Shown here one piece after another: positions 33,746 to 43,246 of a stretch of DNA of 64,000 nt. This DNA is from Occultella aeris (lineage in GTDB: Bacteria; Actinomycetota; Actinomycetes; Actinomycetales; Beutenbergiaceae). The translations under genes were made by a program, and so were the position numbers. The stretch's first letter is position 1; each line of letters starts with the position of its first letter. The DNA lies in NCBI RefSeq assembly GCF_902703175.1, contig NZ_CACRYJ010000017.1:1-64000 (forward strand), given 5' to 3'. Below the pieces are notes generated by a model. The model did not search any database. It was not told the DNA's origin and saw only the letters and a program-made list of their open reading frames with translations.

Positions 33746-36700
33746 TCATCGGGCGAACACCTCGAGCTGGAGCAGCGACGTAGTCCGGTCCGGCACGAAC
33801 CGGAGCCTGGTCACGGTCCCGGCGGCGCCCGCGGTGCGGAACACGCGGGTCTGGGCGGTGCGGGTGAAGGGTTCCTCGGCGCGGACGTCGACGTCGCGCC
33901 AGCCGTCCGGGCCGAGCGCACTCAGGGTCCAGCCGAGGTCGCCGGTCCCGGCGAGCGTGACGGTCATCAGGTCCCCGAATTCGGCCGGCTCGGCGAGCTC
34001 GATCTCTACGGCGGTGCCGGCGTCGAGGTGGACCGGCCCGGCCGCGAGGTCGTCCACCAGGCCCGGGTGGGTGCTGTGTGCGCCGGCGGTCACGTCCCGC
34101 AGTGGTTCGGTGAAGCCGTGGACGGCGGAGGCGGAGACCGGTCGGGAGCCGGCCGCCCAGCCGCATGGTTCCTCGGCGAGCTCGACCTCGATCCGCGCGC
34201 CGCGGGCGAGCACGGAGTGCGGCACGGAGATCTGGTGCCAGGGCTCGCCGTCGATCGTGACCGACCGGATGAACCGGCCCCCTTCACCGGGGTTGGTCAC
34301 CACGATCTCGACCGTCGCACCACCGGCCGGCCGCAGCACGGTGCGGGCCACCCGGGGCGGGGTCAGCACCCAGGTGCCCGATGCCGGGACCAGGGGGTAC
34401 AGCCCGATCGTGGTGAGGATCCACCACGCCGACATCTCACCGTTGTCCTCGTCGCCCGGATATCCCTGGCCGAGGTCGGACCCGACGAAGAGCCGGTCGA
34501 GGGCGTCCGCGATGACGGCGTGGGCGTCGTCGTGGCGGCCGGCGTGCATGTACATGAACGGGATGTGGTGGGCGGGCTGGTTCGAGAGCGCGAGCATCCC
34601 CATCCGGCAGTCCCGGGCCTCGGTCATCTCATGGATGACGTCGCCGTAGGTGCCGGCGTTGCGGGGCGAACCGGTCTCCGGGCGGGCCAGGATCGCGTCC
34701 AGGACGGCGCCGAGACCGGCTTCGCCACCGTGCAGCGCGGCAAGGCCGGCGCCGTCGTGTGGCACCGTGACGGCCGTGCCCCACGCGTTCGTCTCGGTGT
34801 AGTCGTGCCCCCACTGGTCGGGGTCGAAGCCGGAAGCCGGGACCCGCCAGCCGCCGTCGTCGTCCCGGCCCACGAAGAACCCCCGGTCCGGGTCGAACAC
34901 CTCCCGGTAGAGCAGCGAACGCCGCTCCAGCCATTCGCACTCGGCCTCGACCTGCGTGCGCTCGCCTCCCTGCGGCAGTCCGGCCGCGAGCGTGCGCCCG
35001 ATCCGCGCGGCCGACCAGTCGTTGAGGGCGGCGTCCAGGGTCCAGGACATCCCCTCCTCGACGGCGGTGCTCACGAAGGAGCGGAACAGCCCGGGGTGCA
35101 GGCCCTTGCGTCCGACCCGTGCGTCCGACGGCGCGACGCTGGCGTTCGTCAGGGCGCTCGCGTAGGCCTGACGCACGTCGATCCCCGGAACGCCGTAGCC
35201 GATCAGGTCGGCGAGCACCGTGTCGCTCGTGGTCCCGGTCATGCAGTCGGCCGGAGACGGCGCGCTCCAGCGCGGCATCCAGCCCGAGTCCAGATGATGT
35301 GCCACGAACCCCTGGGCGGCGAGTCCCGCCGTCGTCGGCGTGAGCAGCCCGAGCAGCGGCCACGCGGTGCGGTAGGTGTCCCAGAACCCGTTGGTGGCGC
35401 TGTACCAGCCGGAGCCGGTCTCGGGGCGTTCGCCGAGTTCGGGGGCTCGCACGGACGGCGTCATCCGGCTCCCGTACACGCTGCGCCACGTCGTGGCGCC
35501 GTCACCGGTCGGCTCGTCCTGCCGGGTCGGGTACAGACCCAGCCGGTACAGACCGGACGCGAGCGCGATCTGCTGATCGTCGGTCGCGCCGTCGATCTCG
35601 ACGGTCCCGAGCAGCGCGCGCCAGGCGGCCGCGGCCTCGTCGGCGAGTCCGTCGAAGCTCCCGACGCGGGCCACGTGCGCGGCGGCGGTCCCGTCGTCGA
35701 CGGTGGAGAGAGCGACCAGCACCGTGACCGGCGTGCTCGGGGAGACGGCGATCCGGCCGCGCAGGTGCCCGTCGGTGACGCTCAGGTCGTGACCGGATGC
35801 AGCGGGTACCCGGACGTGCACGTGGTGCGGCGGTGCCCCGGCGCGCATCTGGTCGGCGTCGTCCACCAGGAGTCCGGTGACCACGACCGCTTCCTGTTCG
35901 GTGGTGATCGTGACGTCCCGCATGGTGCCGAGGTGGTCGAGGACGATCGCGGCGTCGCTGCCGGCCGGGAAGGTCGAGCGGACCGCCATCACCGAAGGTC
36001 CCGCGGTCACCTCGATGCCGATACCGCCCTCGAGGCCGGCCGCCCACACGTGCGGCCGGTCGGTCTCGGTGGCGTGGTCGAACGCCAGCGACCGCTCGGC
36101 ACGCTCGTTCGAACTACCGGTGGTCGGCATCACCTGGAAGACGCCCCGGTCGCCGATCCACGGGCTCGCCAGGTGTGATGTGGCCACCGCCTGCAGGGTG
36201 GGCCGCGGGTCGCCGGGCCGGCCGTCGTGCCAGCTGTAGATCCACCGGCGGGAGCCGGCGTCGGTCATCGGGACGGCGTACAGGCACCCGTGCGGAACGC
36301 CGACCAGGGGCGCGGTGTTGCCCCGAGAGAACGCGCTGGTGCTCTGTGAGCCGCGGGTGGTGCGGACCCGTTCGAGGGCATCGTCCGGCAGCGGGGTCAC
36401 GGGCCGGAGGTCGACGGAGTCCAGGTGGATCACGAGCTCGCGCCGCGGGTTCGCCCGGACCACGAGTTCGACGGCCGTGATGGTCCGCCCGACGGCGGCG
36501 TCCAGACCGACCCGGCGCAGGTTCCACTGGTCCACCCAGGTCCGCCGCGCCGCCGCCTGCGCGTCCGGGGTGAGGCCGGCCCCGTACTGGTCCACGGCCC
36601 CCAGTTCCGAGAGCCGCGTCCCGTCGGCAAGCACCAGATCGACCGCGACCGCGGTACCGGCCCACAGGTCCTCGAGGTGAGGCAGCTCGGCGGCGTCAGC

Positions 36701-36928
36701 GACGCCGTCGGGCAGTCCCTGCGGGAGCACCGCCCAGGCGAGCTCGGCGCCGGCGGTGACCACCTGCCCCACCAGCGGGTGCTCCAGCGGGAGCCGATGC
36801 AGGCCGTCCCCGGCCGGCACCCGGGCGCGCCACGGGACCGGGCTGGTCAGTCCGACGCCGGAGCGGCCGGCGACGACGTGGGACGGGGCGGCGCGATCGA
36901 GCACGGAGGGTGTGTCACCACTCGGCAT
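33746..36928 (-). CDS. Glycoside hydrolase family 92, alpha-mannosidase-like
   Basis: A 1060-residue protein. ATG 36928 overlaps the previous stop by 14 bases. An N-terminal beta-sandwich region (about 1-380) leads into the (alpha/alpha)6 domain with GFWDTYRTAWPLLGLL, SGWMPRWSAPSPADCMTG, FDPDRGFFVGRDDDGGW, YTETNAWGTAVTVPHD and GDEDNGEMSAWWILTTIGLYP. These match the order of GH92 calcium-dependent exo-alpha-mannosidases, including the acid Glu region (TETNAW; EGNAWQY in most) and the Asp pair before MSAW. Some positions deviate, so linkage or sugar preference may differ. There is no signal peptide; a cytoplasmic action on imported glycan is likely. A discoidin-like tail of about 110 residues closes the protein. 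Confidence 0.88.
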   Translation of the reverse strand: MPSGDTPSVLDRAAPSHVVAGRSGVGLTSPVPWRARVPAGDGLHRLPLEHPLVGQVVTAGAELAWAVLPQGLPDGVADAAELPHLEDLWAGTAVAVDLVLADGTRLSELGAVDQYGAGLTPDAQAAARRTWVDQWNLRRVGLDAAVGRTITAVELVVRANPRRELVIHLDSVDLRPVTPLPDDALERVRTTRGSQSTSAFSRGNTAPLVGVPHGCLYAVPMTDAGSRRWIYSWHDGRPGDPRPTLQAVATSHLASPWIGDRGVFQVMPTTGSSNERAERSLAFDHATETDRPHVWAAGLEGGIGIEVTAGPSVMAVRSTFPAGSDAAIVLDHLGTMRDVTITTEQEAVVVTGLLVDDADQMRAGAPPHHVHVRVPAASGHDLSVTDGHLRGRIAVSPSTPVTVLVALSTVDDGTAAAHVARVGSFDGLADEAAAAWRALLGTVEIDGATDDQQIALASGLYRLGLYPTRQDEPTGDGATTWRSVYGSRMTPSVRAPELGERPETGSGWYSATNGFWDTYRTAWPLLGLLTPTTAGLAAQGFVAHHLDSGWMPRWSAPSPADCMTGTTSDTVLADLIGYGVPGIDVRQAYASALTNASVAPSDARVGRKGLHPGLFRSFVSTAVEEGMSWTLDAALNDWSAARIGRTLAAGLPQGGERTQVEAECEWLERRSLLYREVFDPDRGFFVGRDDDGGWRVPASGFDPDQWGHDYTETNAWGTAVTVPHDGAGLAALHGGEAGLGAVLDAILARPETGSPRNAGTYGDVIHEMTEARDCRMGMLALSNQPAHHIPFMYMHAGRHDDAHAVIADALDRLFVGSDLGQGYPGDEDNGEMSAWWILTTIGLYPLVPASGTWVLTPPRVARTVLRPAGGATVEIVVTNPGEGGRFIRSVTIDGEPWHQISVPHSVLARGARIEVELAEEPCGWAAGSRPVSASAVHGFTEPLRDVTAGAHSTHPGLVDDLAAGPVHLDAGTAVEIELAEPAEFGDLMTVTLAGTGDLGWTLSALGPDGWRDVDVRAEEPFTRTAQTRVFRTAGAAGTVTRLRFVPDRTTSLLQLEVFAR

Positions 36929-38063
36929 GGTTGCCGTCGCGCTGCTGCCACCGCGCGAGCGGGACGTCCTCGGGGTTCGCCGCCCAGGCGCGCACCCGCT
37001 CCTCGTCGACCTCCACACCGAGCCCGGGCCGGGTCGGGCGCAGCAGCGCCCCGTCGGCGTACCGGAACGAATCGGCGTCCACGATCGACAGGAACGGGTT
37101 CACGCTCCGGTCGTGCACGCTCAGCTGGCACTCCTGGAAGACCACGTCATGGCTGGCGAACCCGACCTGCACGCAGGAGGCGAGCGCGAGCGGTCCGGTC
37201 GCGCAGTGCGGAGCGAGCGCGACGTCGTGCACCGAGGCCACGGCGGCGATCCGCATGGCCTCGGAGATGCCGAAGCAGTGGGACACGTCCGGCTGCAGGA
37301 GCGAGATGCCGAGCTCCAGCACCGGGGCCACCTGCCAGCGGTCGTAGAGTCGCTCACCGGTCGCGATCGGGATCGTGGTGGAGCCGGTGAGCCGGCCCAG
37401 TTCGTGCTGGTACTGCGGCGCGACCGGCTCCTCGACGAACGTGGGCGCGGTGTGCTCCAGGGCGGCCAGCAGCCGCTTCGCCGACGGCGCACTCAGGCGC
37501 CCGTGGAAGTCGATGGCGAAACTGCGCTCGTCCCCGAGGACGTCGCGCAGCGCCTCCATCCGAGCCACCTCGTTGGCGATGCCGGCCGGGTTCTCGAACC
37601 GTTCCCGCGGCCCACCCGGGGCGGTCTTGACCAGCCGGTAGCCGGCGTCGACCAGTTCGGCGGCCCGCTCGCGCAACTGCTCGGGGGTGTCGCCATGGCA
37701 GGGCGCGTAGATGGTGAGGGTGTCCCGCACCGGGCCACCCAGCAGCTCGTGCACCGGCAGGCCGGCGCGCTTGCCGAGCAGGTCCCACAGGGCCTGGTCC
37801 ACCCCGGCGACCGCGGAGCCGAGCGAGGGTCCACCGCGGTAGAACCCCTCCTTGACCATCCGCTGCCAGAGCCGCTCCACGTGGGCGGGCTCGCCGATGA
37901 GTTGCGGGGTCAGTTCCTGCACGGTCCGCGCGACGCTGTGCGCACGCCCCTCGAGGACCGGCTCGCCCCAACCGACGAGGCCGTCATCGGTCTCGATCCG
38001 CACGAGTGCGAACCGGGTCGAGAGGACGAAGGTCTCCACCGAGACGATCTTGGCTTCGGTCAT
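36915..38063 (-). CDS. Sugar-acid dehydratase, galactonate-dehydratase-like (enolase superfamily)
   Basis: A 382-residue protein starting at ATG 38063 with GAGG upstream on the minus strand. It follows DgoD closely: metal ligands in AIDFHGR (Asp), FVEEPV (Glu) and ATGERLYDR (Glu), a second His in APHCATGPLALA, the LQPDVSHCFGISE stretch, and LVKTAPGG at the lysine motif. The family removes water from an aldonate to give a 2-keto-3-deoxy acid. Unlike the enolase-superfamily protein at 4648-5808, its acid/base residues look intact. It starts the GH92-LacI-heparinase run and could supply the 2-keto-3-deoxy acid used by the DapA-type enzymes next door. Confidence 0.9.
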   Translation of the reverse strand: MTEAKIVSVETFVLSTRFALVRIETDDGLVGWGEPVLEGRAHSVARTVQELTPQLIGEPAHVERLWQRMVKEGFYRGGPSLGSAVAGVDQALWDLLGKRAGLPVHELLGGPVRDTLTIYAPCHGDTPEQLRERAAELVDAGYRLVKTAPGGPRERFENPAGIANEVARMEALRDVLGDERSFAIDFHGRLSAPSAKRLLAALEHTAPTFVEEPVAPQYQHELGRLTGSTTIPIATGERLYDRWQVAPVLELGISLLQPDVSHCFGISEAMRIAAVASVHDVALAPHCATGPLALASCVQVGFASHDVVFQECQLSVHDRSVNPFLSIVDADSFRYADGALLRPTRPGLGVEVDEERVRAWAANPEDVPLARWQQRDGNHAEW

Positions 38064-38165
38064 CGTTGCGCCTCGCTGCGCTGCACCACGGGTCTCTCAT
38101 CTCCTGGATCGGGGGCGTGCGGCCAAGTCTGCCCGACCGGCATCGCCGACCATGACGCAAATCGA

Positions 38166-38183
38166 GTTGGAACGGAATCCAAC
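38166..38183. promoter_or_regulatory. Operator-like palindrome upstream of the dehydratase gene
   Basis: GTTGGA-N6-TCCAAC, perfect arms, in the 204-base space between the two minus-strand clusters and about 100 bases before the dehydratase ATG. It may be bound by the LacI protein encoded in this cluster. No convincing promoter was found beside it. Confidence 0.45.
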
Positions 38184-38267
38184 CAGCCGGCTTCACGCGC
38201 CGTCAAGGCGTGCTCCGAGTGATTGGTGGACTGGGTGAATGCGCCGCAGTGACTTCGGGCATGCCGA

Positions 38268-39200
38268 TCAGTGGATGACCAACTCGGGCAGCAACGCCCA
38301 CGCGTCAGCCCGGGCCGGCGCCACCACCGACTCCTCCGCCCCGACCCACGGCCACCGCACCCGGGTGCCCACGTCGGCCCACCCGCCGACGGCGGCGAGG
38401 AACTTGTCGAGCGCCGGGTCGCCAAGGCCGCGGGCGGCCAGCGGCGCGACGTGCGCCGCGAAGAACTCGGCGATGCGACGCTCGACGTCCGCTGCGCCGT
38501 CGGGGTCTGTCTGCATCTGCCGCCACCAGGCGGCCGCACCCCGCGGCGAGAGGGCGGCGATGTTGGAGTAGCTACCGTGGGCGCCGCGCGCGAGGCCGGA
38601 GGCGAGGCGGTGCCCGGGCACGAACAGCGCGCACCGGCCGGCCAGCGAACGCATCCGGGCGAACCAGGCGTCGTCACGGTCGAGCGTCTTGATCCCGATG
38701 ACGGCGGGCACCTCGGTCACGATCCGCGCGAGCAGGTCCGGGCCCACCTGGGTCTTGGCGTGCGGCGGGCTGTAGAGCACGAGCGGGACCGGCGCGGCCA
38801 CCTGCGCCACCCGGTCGAGGAAGCGCAGCACCTCGGCCTCGCTCAGTGGGATCCAGTCGGGCAGGATCACCTGGATCGCGGCCGGCTCGAGATCGCGGGC
38901 GCGGCGCACCCGGGCGAGGGACGCGTGCGCCAGCGGGTGGCTGGCTCCGATCTGGAACGGCTTGCCGACGGCGGAACTCGCCGTGGCGAGGACGGCGTTG
39001 ACCTGGTCGTACTCCGCCTCGGTCAACGTGTGGAACTCCCCCGCGGTGCCGTGTGCATAGACCCCGTGCAGGTCACTGCGGGTCAGAAAGTCCACCTCGG
39101 CGCGCAGGCGGCCGGGGTCGATCCCATCATCGGGGTCCAGCGGCAGCAGCACGGTGCCCCACACCCCGCGCAGCTCACTCGCGCTCATCGGCGTAGCCAT
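38268..39200 (-). CDS. DapA-family lyase (second of the cluster)
   Basis: A 310-residue protein starting at ATG 39200, which shares one base with the permease stop (TGATG). ATG 39188 is a possible shorter start. It carries GVYAHGTAGEFHTLTEAEYD in place of the GGxTGE loop, LVLYSPPHA with the catalytic Tyr, and VIGIKTLDRDD with the Schiff-base Lys. It is expected to cleave or dehydrate a 2-keto-3-deoxy sugar acid, matching the dehydratase in the next operon and the transporter upstream. It differs widely from the other DapA-type protein at 42270-43178. Confidence 0.88.
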   Translation of the reverse strand: MATPMSASELRGVWGTVLLPLDPDDGIDPGRLRAEVDFLTRSDLHGVYAHGTAGEFHTLTEAEYDQVNAVLATASSAVGKPFQIGASHPLAHASLARVRRARDLEPAAIQVILPDWIPLSEAEVLRFLDRVAQVAAPVPLVLYSPPHAKTQVGPDLLARIVTEVPAVIGIKTLDRDDAWFARMRSLAGRCALFVPGHRLASGLARGAHGSYSNIAALSPRGAAAWWRQMQTDPDGAADVERRIAEFFAAHVAPLAARGLGDPALDKFLAAVGGWADVGTRVRWPWVGAEESVVAPARADAWALLPELVIH

Positions 39201-40024
39201 CAGTCCTTGATCCCGCCCTCGGAGATCCCGGCCACCACGTACTTCTGCAGCAGCACGAAGATGACGATGATCGGGATCGCGATGATCGTGGAGACGGCCA
39301 TCAGGTTCGTCCACTGAGTGCCGAACTGCGCCACGAACCGGTTCAGCACCACGGTGATCGGCTGGATCGCGTCGCTGGTGGCCAGGGTCAGGCCGAACAC
39401 GAACTCGCCCCAGGTCATCACGAACGTGAGGGTGGCGACCATGACCAGTCCGGGCTGGACCAGCGGCAGGCCGATCTTCCAGAACGCCCGGAAGCCCGTG
39501 CACCCATCGAGCAGGCCGGCGTCCATCAGGTCCTGCGGGATCGCGAGCATGTACGGGCGCAGCATCACCACCGCGAACGGCAACGCCAGGGAGGTGTTCG
39601 CGATGATCAGCCCGGCGTAGGTGTCCACGAGGCCGTAGTCGCTGAAGATCGCGAACATGGGCAGCGCGAGGCTGATCGTCGGCAGCATCTGCGCGGCGAG
39701 CATGAGCAGCATCACGACGCCGTTGACCCGCAGGCTGAACCGGGCCAGCCCGTACGCGGCCGGGACCGCGAGCGCGAGGGTGAGCAGGAGCGTCGGGATG
39801 GTGATGATCGTGGAGGACCAGATGCCCTGCAGCACCGCGGAGTCACCGAACACGGCGTCGCGGTAGGCGGCGAGCGTGGGCGGGTTCGGCACCAGGTCCG
39901 GTGGAGTGTTGAACACGTCGCCGGTCTCCTTCAGCGACGTCGCCACCATCCAGTAGACCGGGATCAGGTAGACCACGGCGACGACGAGCCCGGTCAGGGA
40001 CAGGCCGAGGGTGCGGGTCCTCAC
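39200..40024 (-). CDS. Carbohydrate ABC transporter permease (MalG type)
   Basis: A 274-residue permease starting at GTG 40024 (GTGA overlap). It has six predicted spans, the VATSLKETGDVF motif after the first span, and the EAA loop LMDAGLLDGCTGFRAFWKIGLPLV. Its substrate is likely a glycan-derived acidic sugar, judged from the flanking lyases. No ATPase gene lies in the operon. Confidence 0.93.
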   Translation of the reverse strand: MRTRTLGLSLTGLVVAVVYLIPVYWMVATSLKETGDVFNTPPDLVPNPPTLAAYRDAVFGDSAVLQGIWSSTIITIPTLLLTLALAVPAAYGLARFSLRVNGVVMLLMLAAQMLPTISLALPMFAIFSDYGLVDTYAGLIIANTSLALPFAVVMLRPYMLAIPQDLMDAGLLDGCTGFRAFWKIGLPLVQPGLVMVATLTFVMTWGEFVFGLTLATSDAIQPITVVLNRFVAQFGTQWTNLMAVSTIIAIPIIVIFVLLQKYVVAGISEGGIKD

Positions 40025-40956
40025 AGCGCGTCCTCCTTGCGGGTCGCGCGGAAGTAGAACAGGGCGAGCACGGTCGGGATGACCAGCATCAGGGTGTTGA
40101 TGGTCGCGCCGCTGCCGAGCTCGAAGTTCACGAACGCCTCGTTGTAGGCGAGGATCGGCAGCACGGTGGTGGCATCCCCCGGGCCGCCCTTGGTCATGAT
40201 GAAGATCGTGTCGAAGGTGCGGAACGTGTAGATGAACCCGAGCAGCGCGACCACCAGGGACACCGGCCGCAGCAGCGGCAGCGTGATCGCCCGGAACCGG
40301 GTGCCCGGGCCGGCGCCGTCCAGGCTGGCCGCCTCGTACAGACCCTTCGGGATGTTCTGCAGCCCGGCGAGCAGGAGCAGCATCGCGAACGGCGCCATCG
40401 TCCACGCGGTCGCGAGCACCACGGCGACCAGGGCGGAGCTGCCCTGGCCGAGCCAGAACACCGGTGCGTCGATGATCCCGACGGACATCAGGGCGTGGTT
40501 GACCAGCCCGTAGGAGCCGTCGAGGATCCACCGCCACACGTTCGCGGCCACCACCGAGGGCAGGATGTACGGCAGGAAGATCGCGGCCCGGACGGCGTTG
40601 CGGCCGACGAACTTCCGGTTGAAGAAGACCGCGAGCGCGAGCCCGATCACGTACATCAGCGCGATCGTGGCGATCGTGTAGATCAGCGACACCCGCAGCC
40701 CGGTCCACAGCTCCGGGTTGCGCAGTTCCTCGGCGTAGTTCGCGAGCCCGACGAACTCGATGGTGCCGGCCAGGAACTTCTGGATCGGGGCGTCGTACAG
40801 GCTCAGCGAGATGTTGTAGTAGAGCGGGTAGAGCGTGGTCGCGGCCACGAAGACGACGGCGGGGGCGATGTAGGCGTATCGGCTCCAGTGCCTCGGGGGT
40901 CGACGGCGGGTGGTCGCCTTCGCGGGCGCGGTCGCCGCGCGAACGGTGGTGCTCAT
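40021..40956 (-). CDS. Carbohydrate ABC transporter permease (MalF type)
   Basis: A 311-residue permease starting at ATG 40956, three bases after the binding-protein stop. The first span (AYIAPAVVFVAATTLYPLYY) follows an Arg/Lys-rich tail, and the EAA loop is LYEAASLDGAGPGTRFRAITLPLL. It is the partner of the overlapping MalG-type permease. Confidence 0.93.
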   Translation of the reverse strand: MSTTVRAATAPAKATTRRRPPRHWSRYAYIAPAVVFVAATTLYPLYYNISLSLYDAPIQKFLAGTIEFVGLANYAEELRNPELWTGLRVSLIYTIATIALMYVIGLALAVFFNRKFVGRNAVRAAIFLPYILPSVVAANVWRWILDGSYGLVNHALMSVGIIDAPVFWLGQGSSALVAVVLATAWTMAPFAMLLLLAGLQNIPKGLYEAASLDGAGPGTRFRAITLPLLRPVSLVVALLGFIYTFRTFDTIFIMTKGGPGDATTVLPILAYNEAFVNFELGSGATINTLMLVIPTVLALFYFRATRKEDAL

Positions 40957-40959
40957 CGA

Positions 40960-42225
40960 TCAGGCCAGCGCCTCGTCCGCCGTGGCCTGCGCGGCCGCGA
41001 GCGCGTCGGCGGGCGTGCCGGACCCGGACAGGCTGACCTGGAGGGCGTTCTGGATCCCGGTGAAGATCTCCGCGGAGACCGGTGCGACCTCCTCGTCCGG
41101 GGCCCAGGCGACGTCCAGCTGGGAGATGAACACCTGCCGGGTCTCGTCCGCCCAGATCTCGGCCTCGGCGGTGTCGGATCGGACCGGGAGCTTGTTGCGC
41201 TCGGGCAGGTATTCGTTCATCACGTCCGGCTGCTGCATCCAGGCGATCAGCTCCCATGCGGCGTCGGCGTTCGCGGAGTCCTTGGTGATGGTCAGGTTCT
41301 CCGCGGACAGGAAGGAGAACTGGTCGACGTCCGAGGGCATCGGCACCACGCTGAAGTCGACGTCGCCGGCCTCGGCGAGCGAGGACAGGTAGGACGCGCT
41401 GTTGATCATCATCGCGGCGGTGCCGTTCTGGAACTGGAGGGTCACGTCGTCCTCGTTCCAGGTGAGCACCCCTTCGGAGATCGCGCCGGCGTCCTTCAGG
41501 CGCAGGAACGATTCCATCGCGGCGAGACCGGCGTCGGAGTCGAGTTGGCGGCTGTCTCCGCCGGCGGCCAGGAACCGCAGGATCCACGCGGTGGACCCCT
41601 CGACACCCTCGATGCCGCAGAACACGAGGCCGAAGTTCTGGCCCTCGGTCACTGCGGTGGCCACGGCCTCGAGCTCGGTCCAGGTGGTGGGTGCCTGCTG
41701 GCCGGCCGCCGAGAGGGTGGCGTTGTTGACCCACAGGGAGTAGGTGTCGGCGACGTGCGGGACGGCGTAGGTGGCGCCGTCGAAGGTGGTGGTGGCCATC
41801 GGCCCGGAGAAGTACTGGTCGCTCTCGCCCCACTCCTGCACCCGGTCGGACAGGTCGACGATCATGCCGGAGTCGGCGAACAGGGCAGTGTCGAAGGCGT
41901 TCACGAGTGCGACGTCCGGCAGGTCACCGGATGTGGCGGACTGCAGCAGGGTCCGGTTGAAGTCGCCGAACGGGATCAGCCGCGGCGTCACCTCGACACC
42001 GGTCTCCTCGGTGTACCGGGCCAGCAGTGCCTCGATCGGCGCGGTGGCGCCGCCGCCGTAGTAGTGCCAGAAGGTCAGGGCGCTGCCGTCCCCGGTCTGT
42101 TCCGCTTCCTCGGCGGCGTTGCCGCCGCCGGGGGTGCAGGCGGCGATCGCGCCGAGACCGGCCGCGCCGAGGCCGCCGATCAGGAGGCGCCGGCGGGTGA
42201 GGTTGAGGTGATCGACGATGTTCAC
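40960..42225 (-). CDS. Extracellular sugar-binding lipoprotein
   Basis: A 421-residue binding protein starting at GTG 42225, with AAAGGAG five bases upstream on the minus strand. The N-terminus has a twin-arginine motif (TRRRLLIGG) and a lipobox ending AIAAC. The mature protein has the family pattern of CUT1 binding proteins (ALTFWHYYGGGATAPIEALL; TAAMMINSASYLSSL). It delivers substrate to the permeases encoded directly downstream. Confidence 0.92.
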   Translation of the reverse strand: MNIVDHLNLTRRRLLIGGLGAAGLGAIAACTPGGGNAAEEAEQTGDGSALTFWHYYGGGATAPIEALLARYTEETGVEVTPRLIPFGDFNRTLLQSATSGDLPDVALVNAFDTALFADSGMIVDLSDRVQEWGESDQYFSGPMATTTFDGATYAVPHVADTYSLWVNNATLSAAGQQAPTTWTELEAVATAVTEGQNFGLVFCGIEGVEGSTAWILRFLAAGGDSRQLDSDAGLAAMESFLRLKDAGAISEGVLTWNEDDVTLQFQNGTAAMMINSASYLSSLAEAGDVDFSVVPMPSDVDQFSFLSAENLTITKDSANADAAWELIAWMQQPDVMNEYLPERNKLPVRSDTAEAEIWADETRQVFISQLDVAWAPDEEVAPVSAEIFTGIQNALQVSLSGSGTPADALAAAQATADEALA

Positions 42226-42269
42226 AACAGCTCCTTTGCATGGTGGCGGCAGCGAACTGCGCCGGTGAG

Positions 42270-43178
42270 TCAGTGTCCGGATGGGGTGAAGAGTTCGGGG
42301 TGCGCGGCGAACAGGGTGCGCACGCGAGCGGCGCCGTCGGCGTCGAGGTCGTGCAGGGGGTGGCGGGAGTGGCCCATGGCGAAACCCTGCAGGCGCAGCA
42401 GTTCGCGCAGCGTGGGCAGCACCCCGGTGGCGACGAGGTCGCGGACGTAGTTCGAGACGGCGACCTGGGTGGTGCGGGCGGCGTCGTAGTCGCCGGTGCG
42501 GAACTGCTCGAGCAGGCGGATGAACAGTTCCGGGGCGGCGTTGAACGTGGAGCCGATCGCGCCGCAGGCACCGGAGACGAAGCCGGCGAGGGCCACCTCG
42601 TCGTGCCCGTTCCAGATAGCCAGTCGGCCGTCGCCGATCCGGGCGAGCTGCTGGAGCCCGAACATGTCCAGGGAGGTGAACTTCACCCCGGCCACGTTCG
42701 GCTCCTCGGCAAGCGCGGCGAAGAACTCCACGCTGAGGTTCACCCCGGTGCGGCCGGGGAAGTTGTAGGCGACGAACGGCACGTCGCAGCCGCGGGCGAC
42801 GGTGCGGAAGTAGTCGAGCTGTTCGGCCGGGGTGAGCGGGACGCTCGGCAGGATCGCCGAGACTGCGTCGACCCCGGCGGCCGCAGCCCGGTTCGCCAGG
42901 TCCAGCGTGAGCCGGGTGGCGTTCGTCCCGACGTGGGCGATCACCGGCACCTGCCCGCCGGTCTCGGCGACGACCACCTCGATGCAGGCGAGCCGCTCCT
43001 GCGGCGTCTGCATCACGCCGTCGCCGGTGCTGCCGCCGACGTAGAAGCCGGCCACGCCGCGCTCGAGCAGCGCCGCGGTGAGGCGACCCAGTTCGGGAAG
43101 GTTCGGTGCGCCGTCGTCCAGGTAGGGCGTCAGCAGCGCGGGGACGATGCCGTGCGCGCGCTCGAGTGGGTGAGTCAT
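42270..43178 (-). CDS. N-acetylneuraminate-lyase-like DapA-family protein
   Basis: A 302-residue protein starting at ATG 43178; AGGAGG lies 13 bases upstream, rather far. GFYVGGSTGDGVMQT matches the carboxylate loop of NanA (GGSTGE) better than DapA, with VAYNFPGRTG providing the Tyr and GVKFTSLD the Schiff-base Lys. It likely cleaves a 2-keto-3-deoxy acid such as a sialic acid or deoxy-aldonate. First gene of the transporter operon and under the GntR gene upstream. Confidence 0.9.
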   Translation of the reverse strand: MTHPLERAHGIVPALLTPYLDDGAPNLPELGRLTAALLERGVAGFYVGGSTGDGVMQTPQERLACIEVVVAETGGQVPVIAHVGTNATRLTLDLANRAAAAGVDAVSAILPSVPLTPAEQLDYFRTVARGCDVPFVAYNFPGRTGVNLSVEFFAALAEEPNVAGVKFTSLDMFGLQQLARIGDGRLAIWNGHDEVALAGFVSGACGAIGSTFNAAPELFIRLLEQFRTGDYDAARTTQVAVSNYVRDLVATGVLPTLRELLRLQGFAMGHSRHPLHDLDADGAARVRTLFAAHPELFTPSGH

Positions 43179-43246
43179 GGGTGGTGCGATCCCTCCTGGG
43201 ATTTTCGTCCGGCCTCGATGGGGCCGGCGGGTGGTGATGCGGAGCG

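Noticed and set aside
33716-36178. Plus-strand open frame of 820 codons opposite the GH92 gene
   Set aside because: The GH92 protein is unmistakable on the minus strand; the opposite frame is a shadow.
36928-37018. Upstream start at 37018 for the GH92 protein
   Set aside because: It would add 30 Arg/Ser-rich residues lying wholly inside the dehydratase gene and with no ribosome site.
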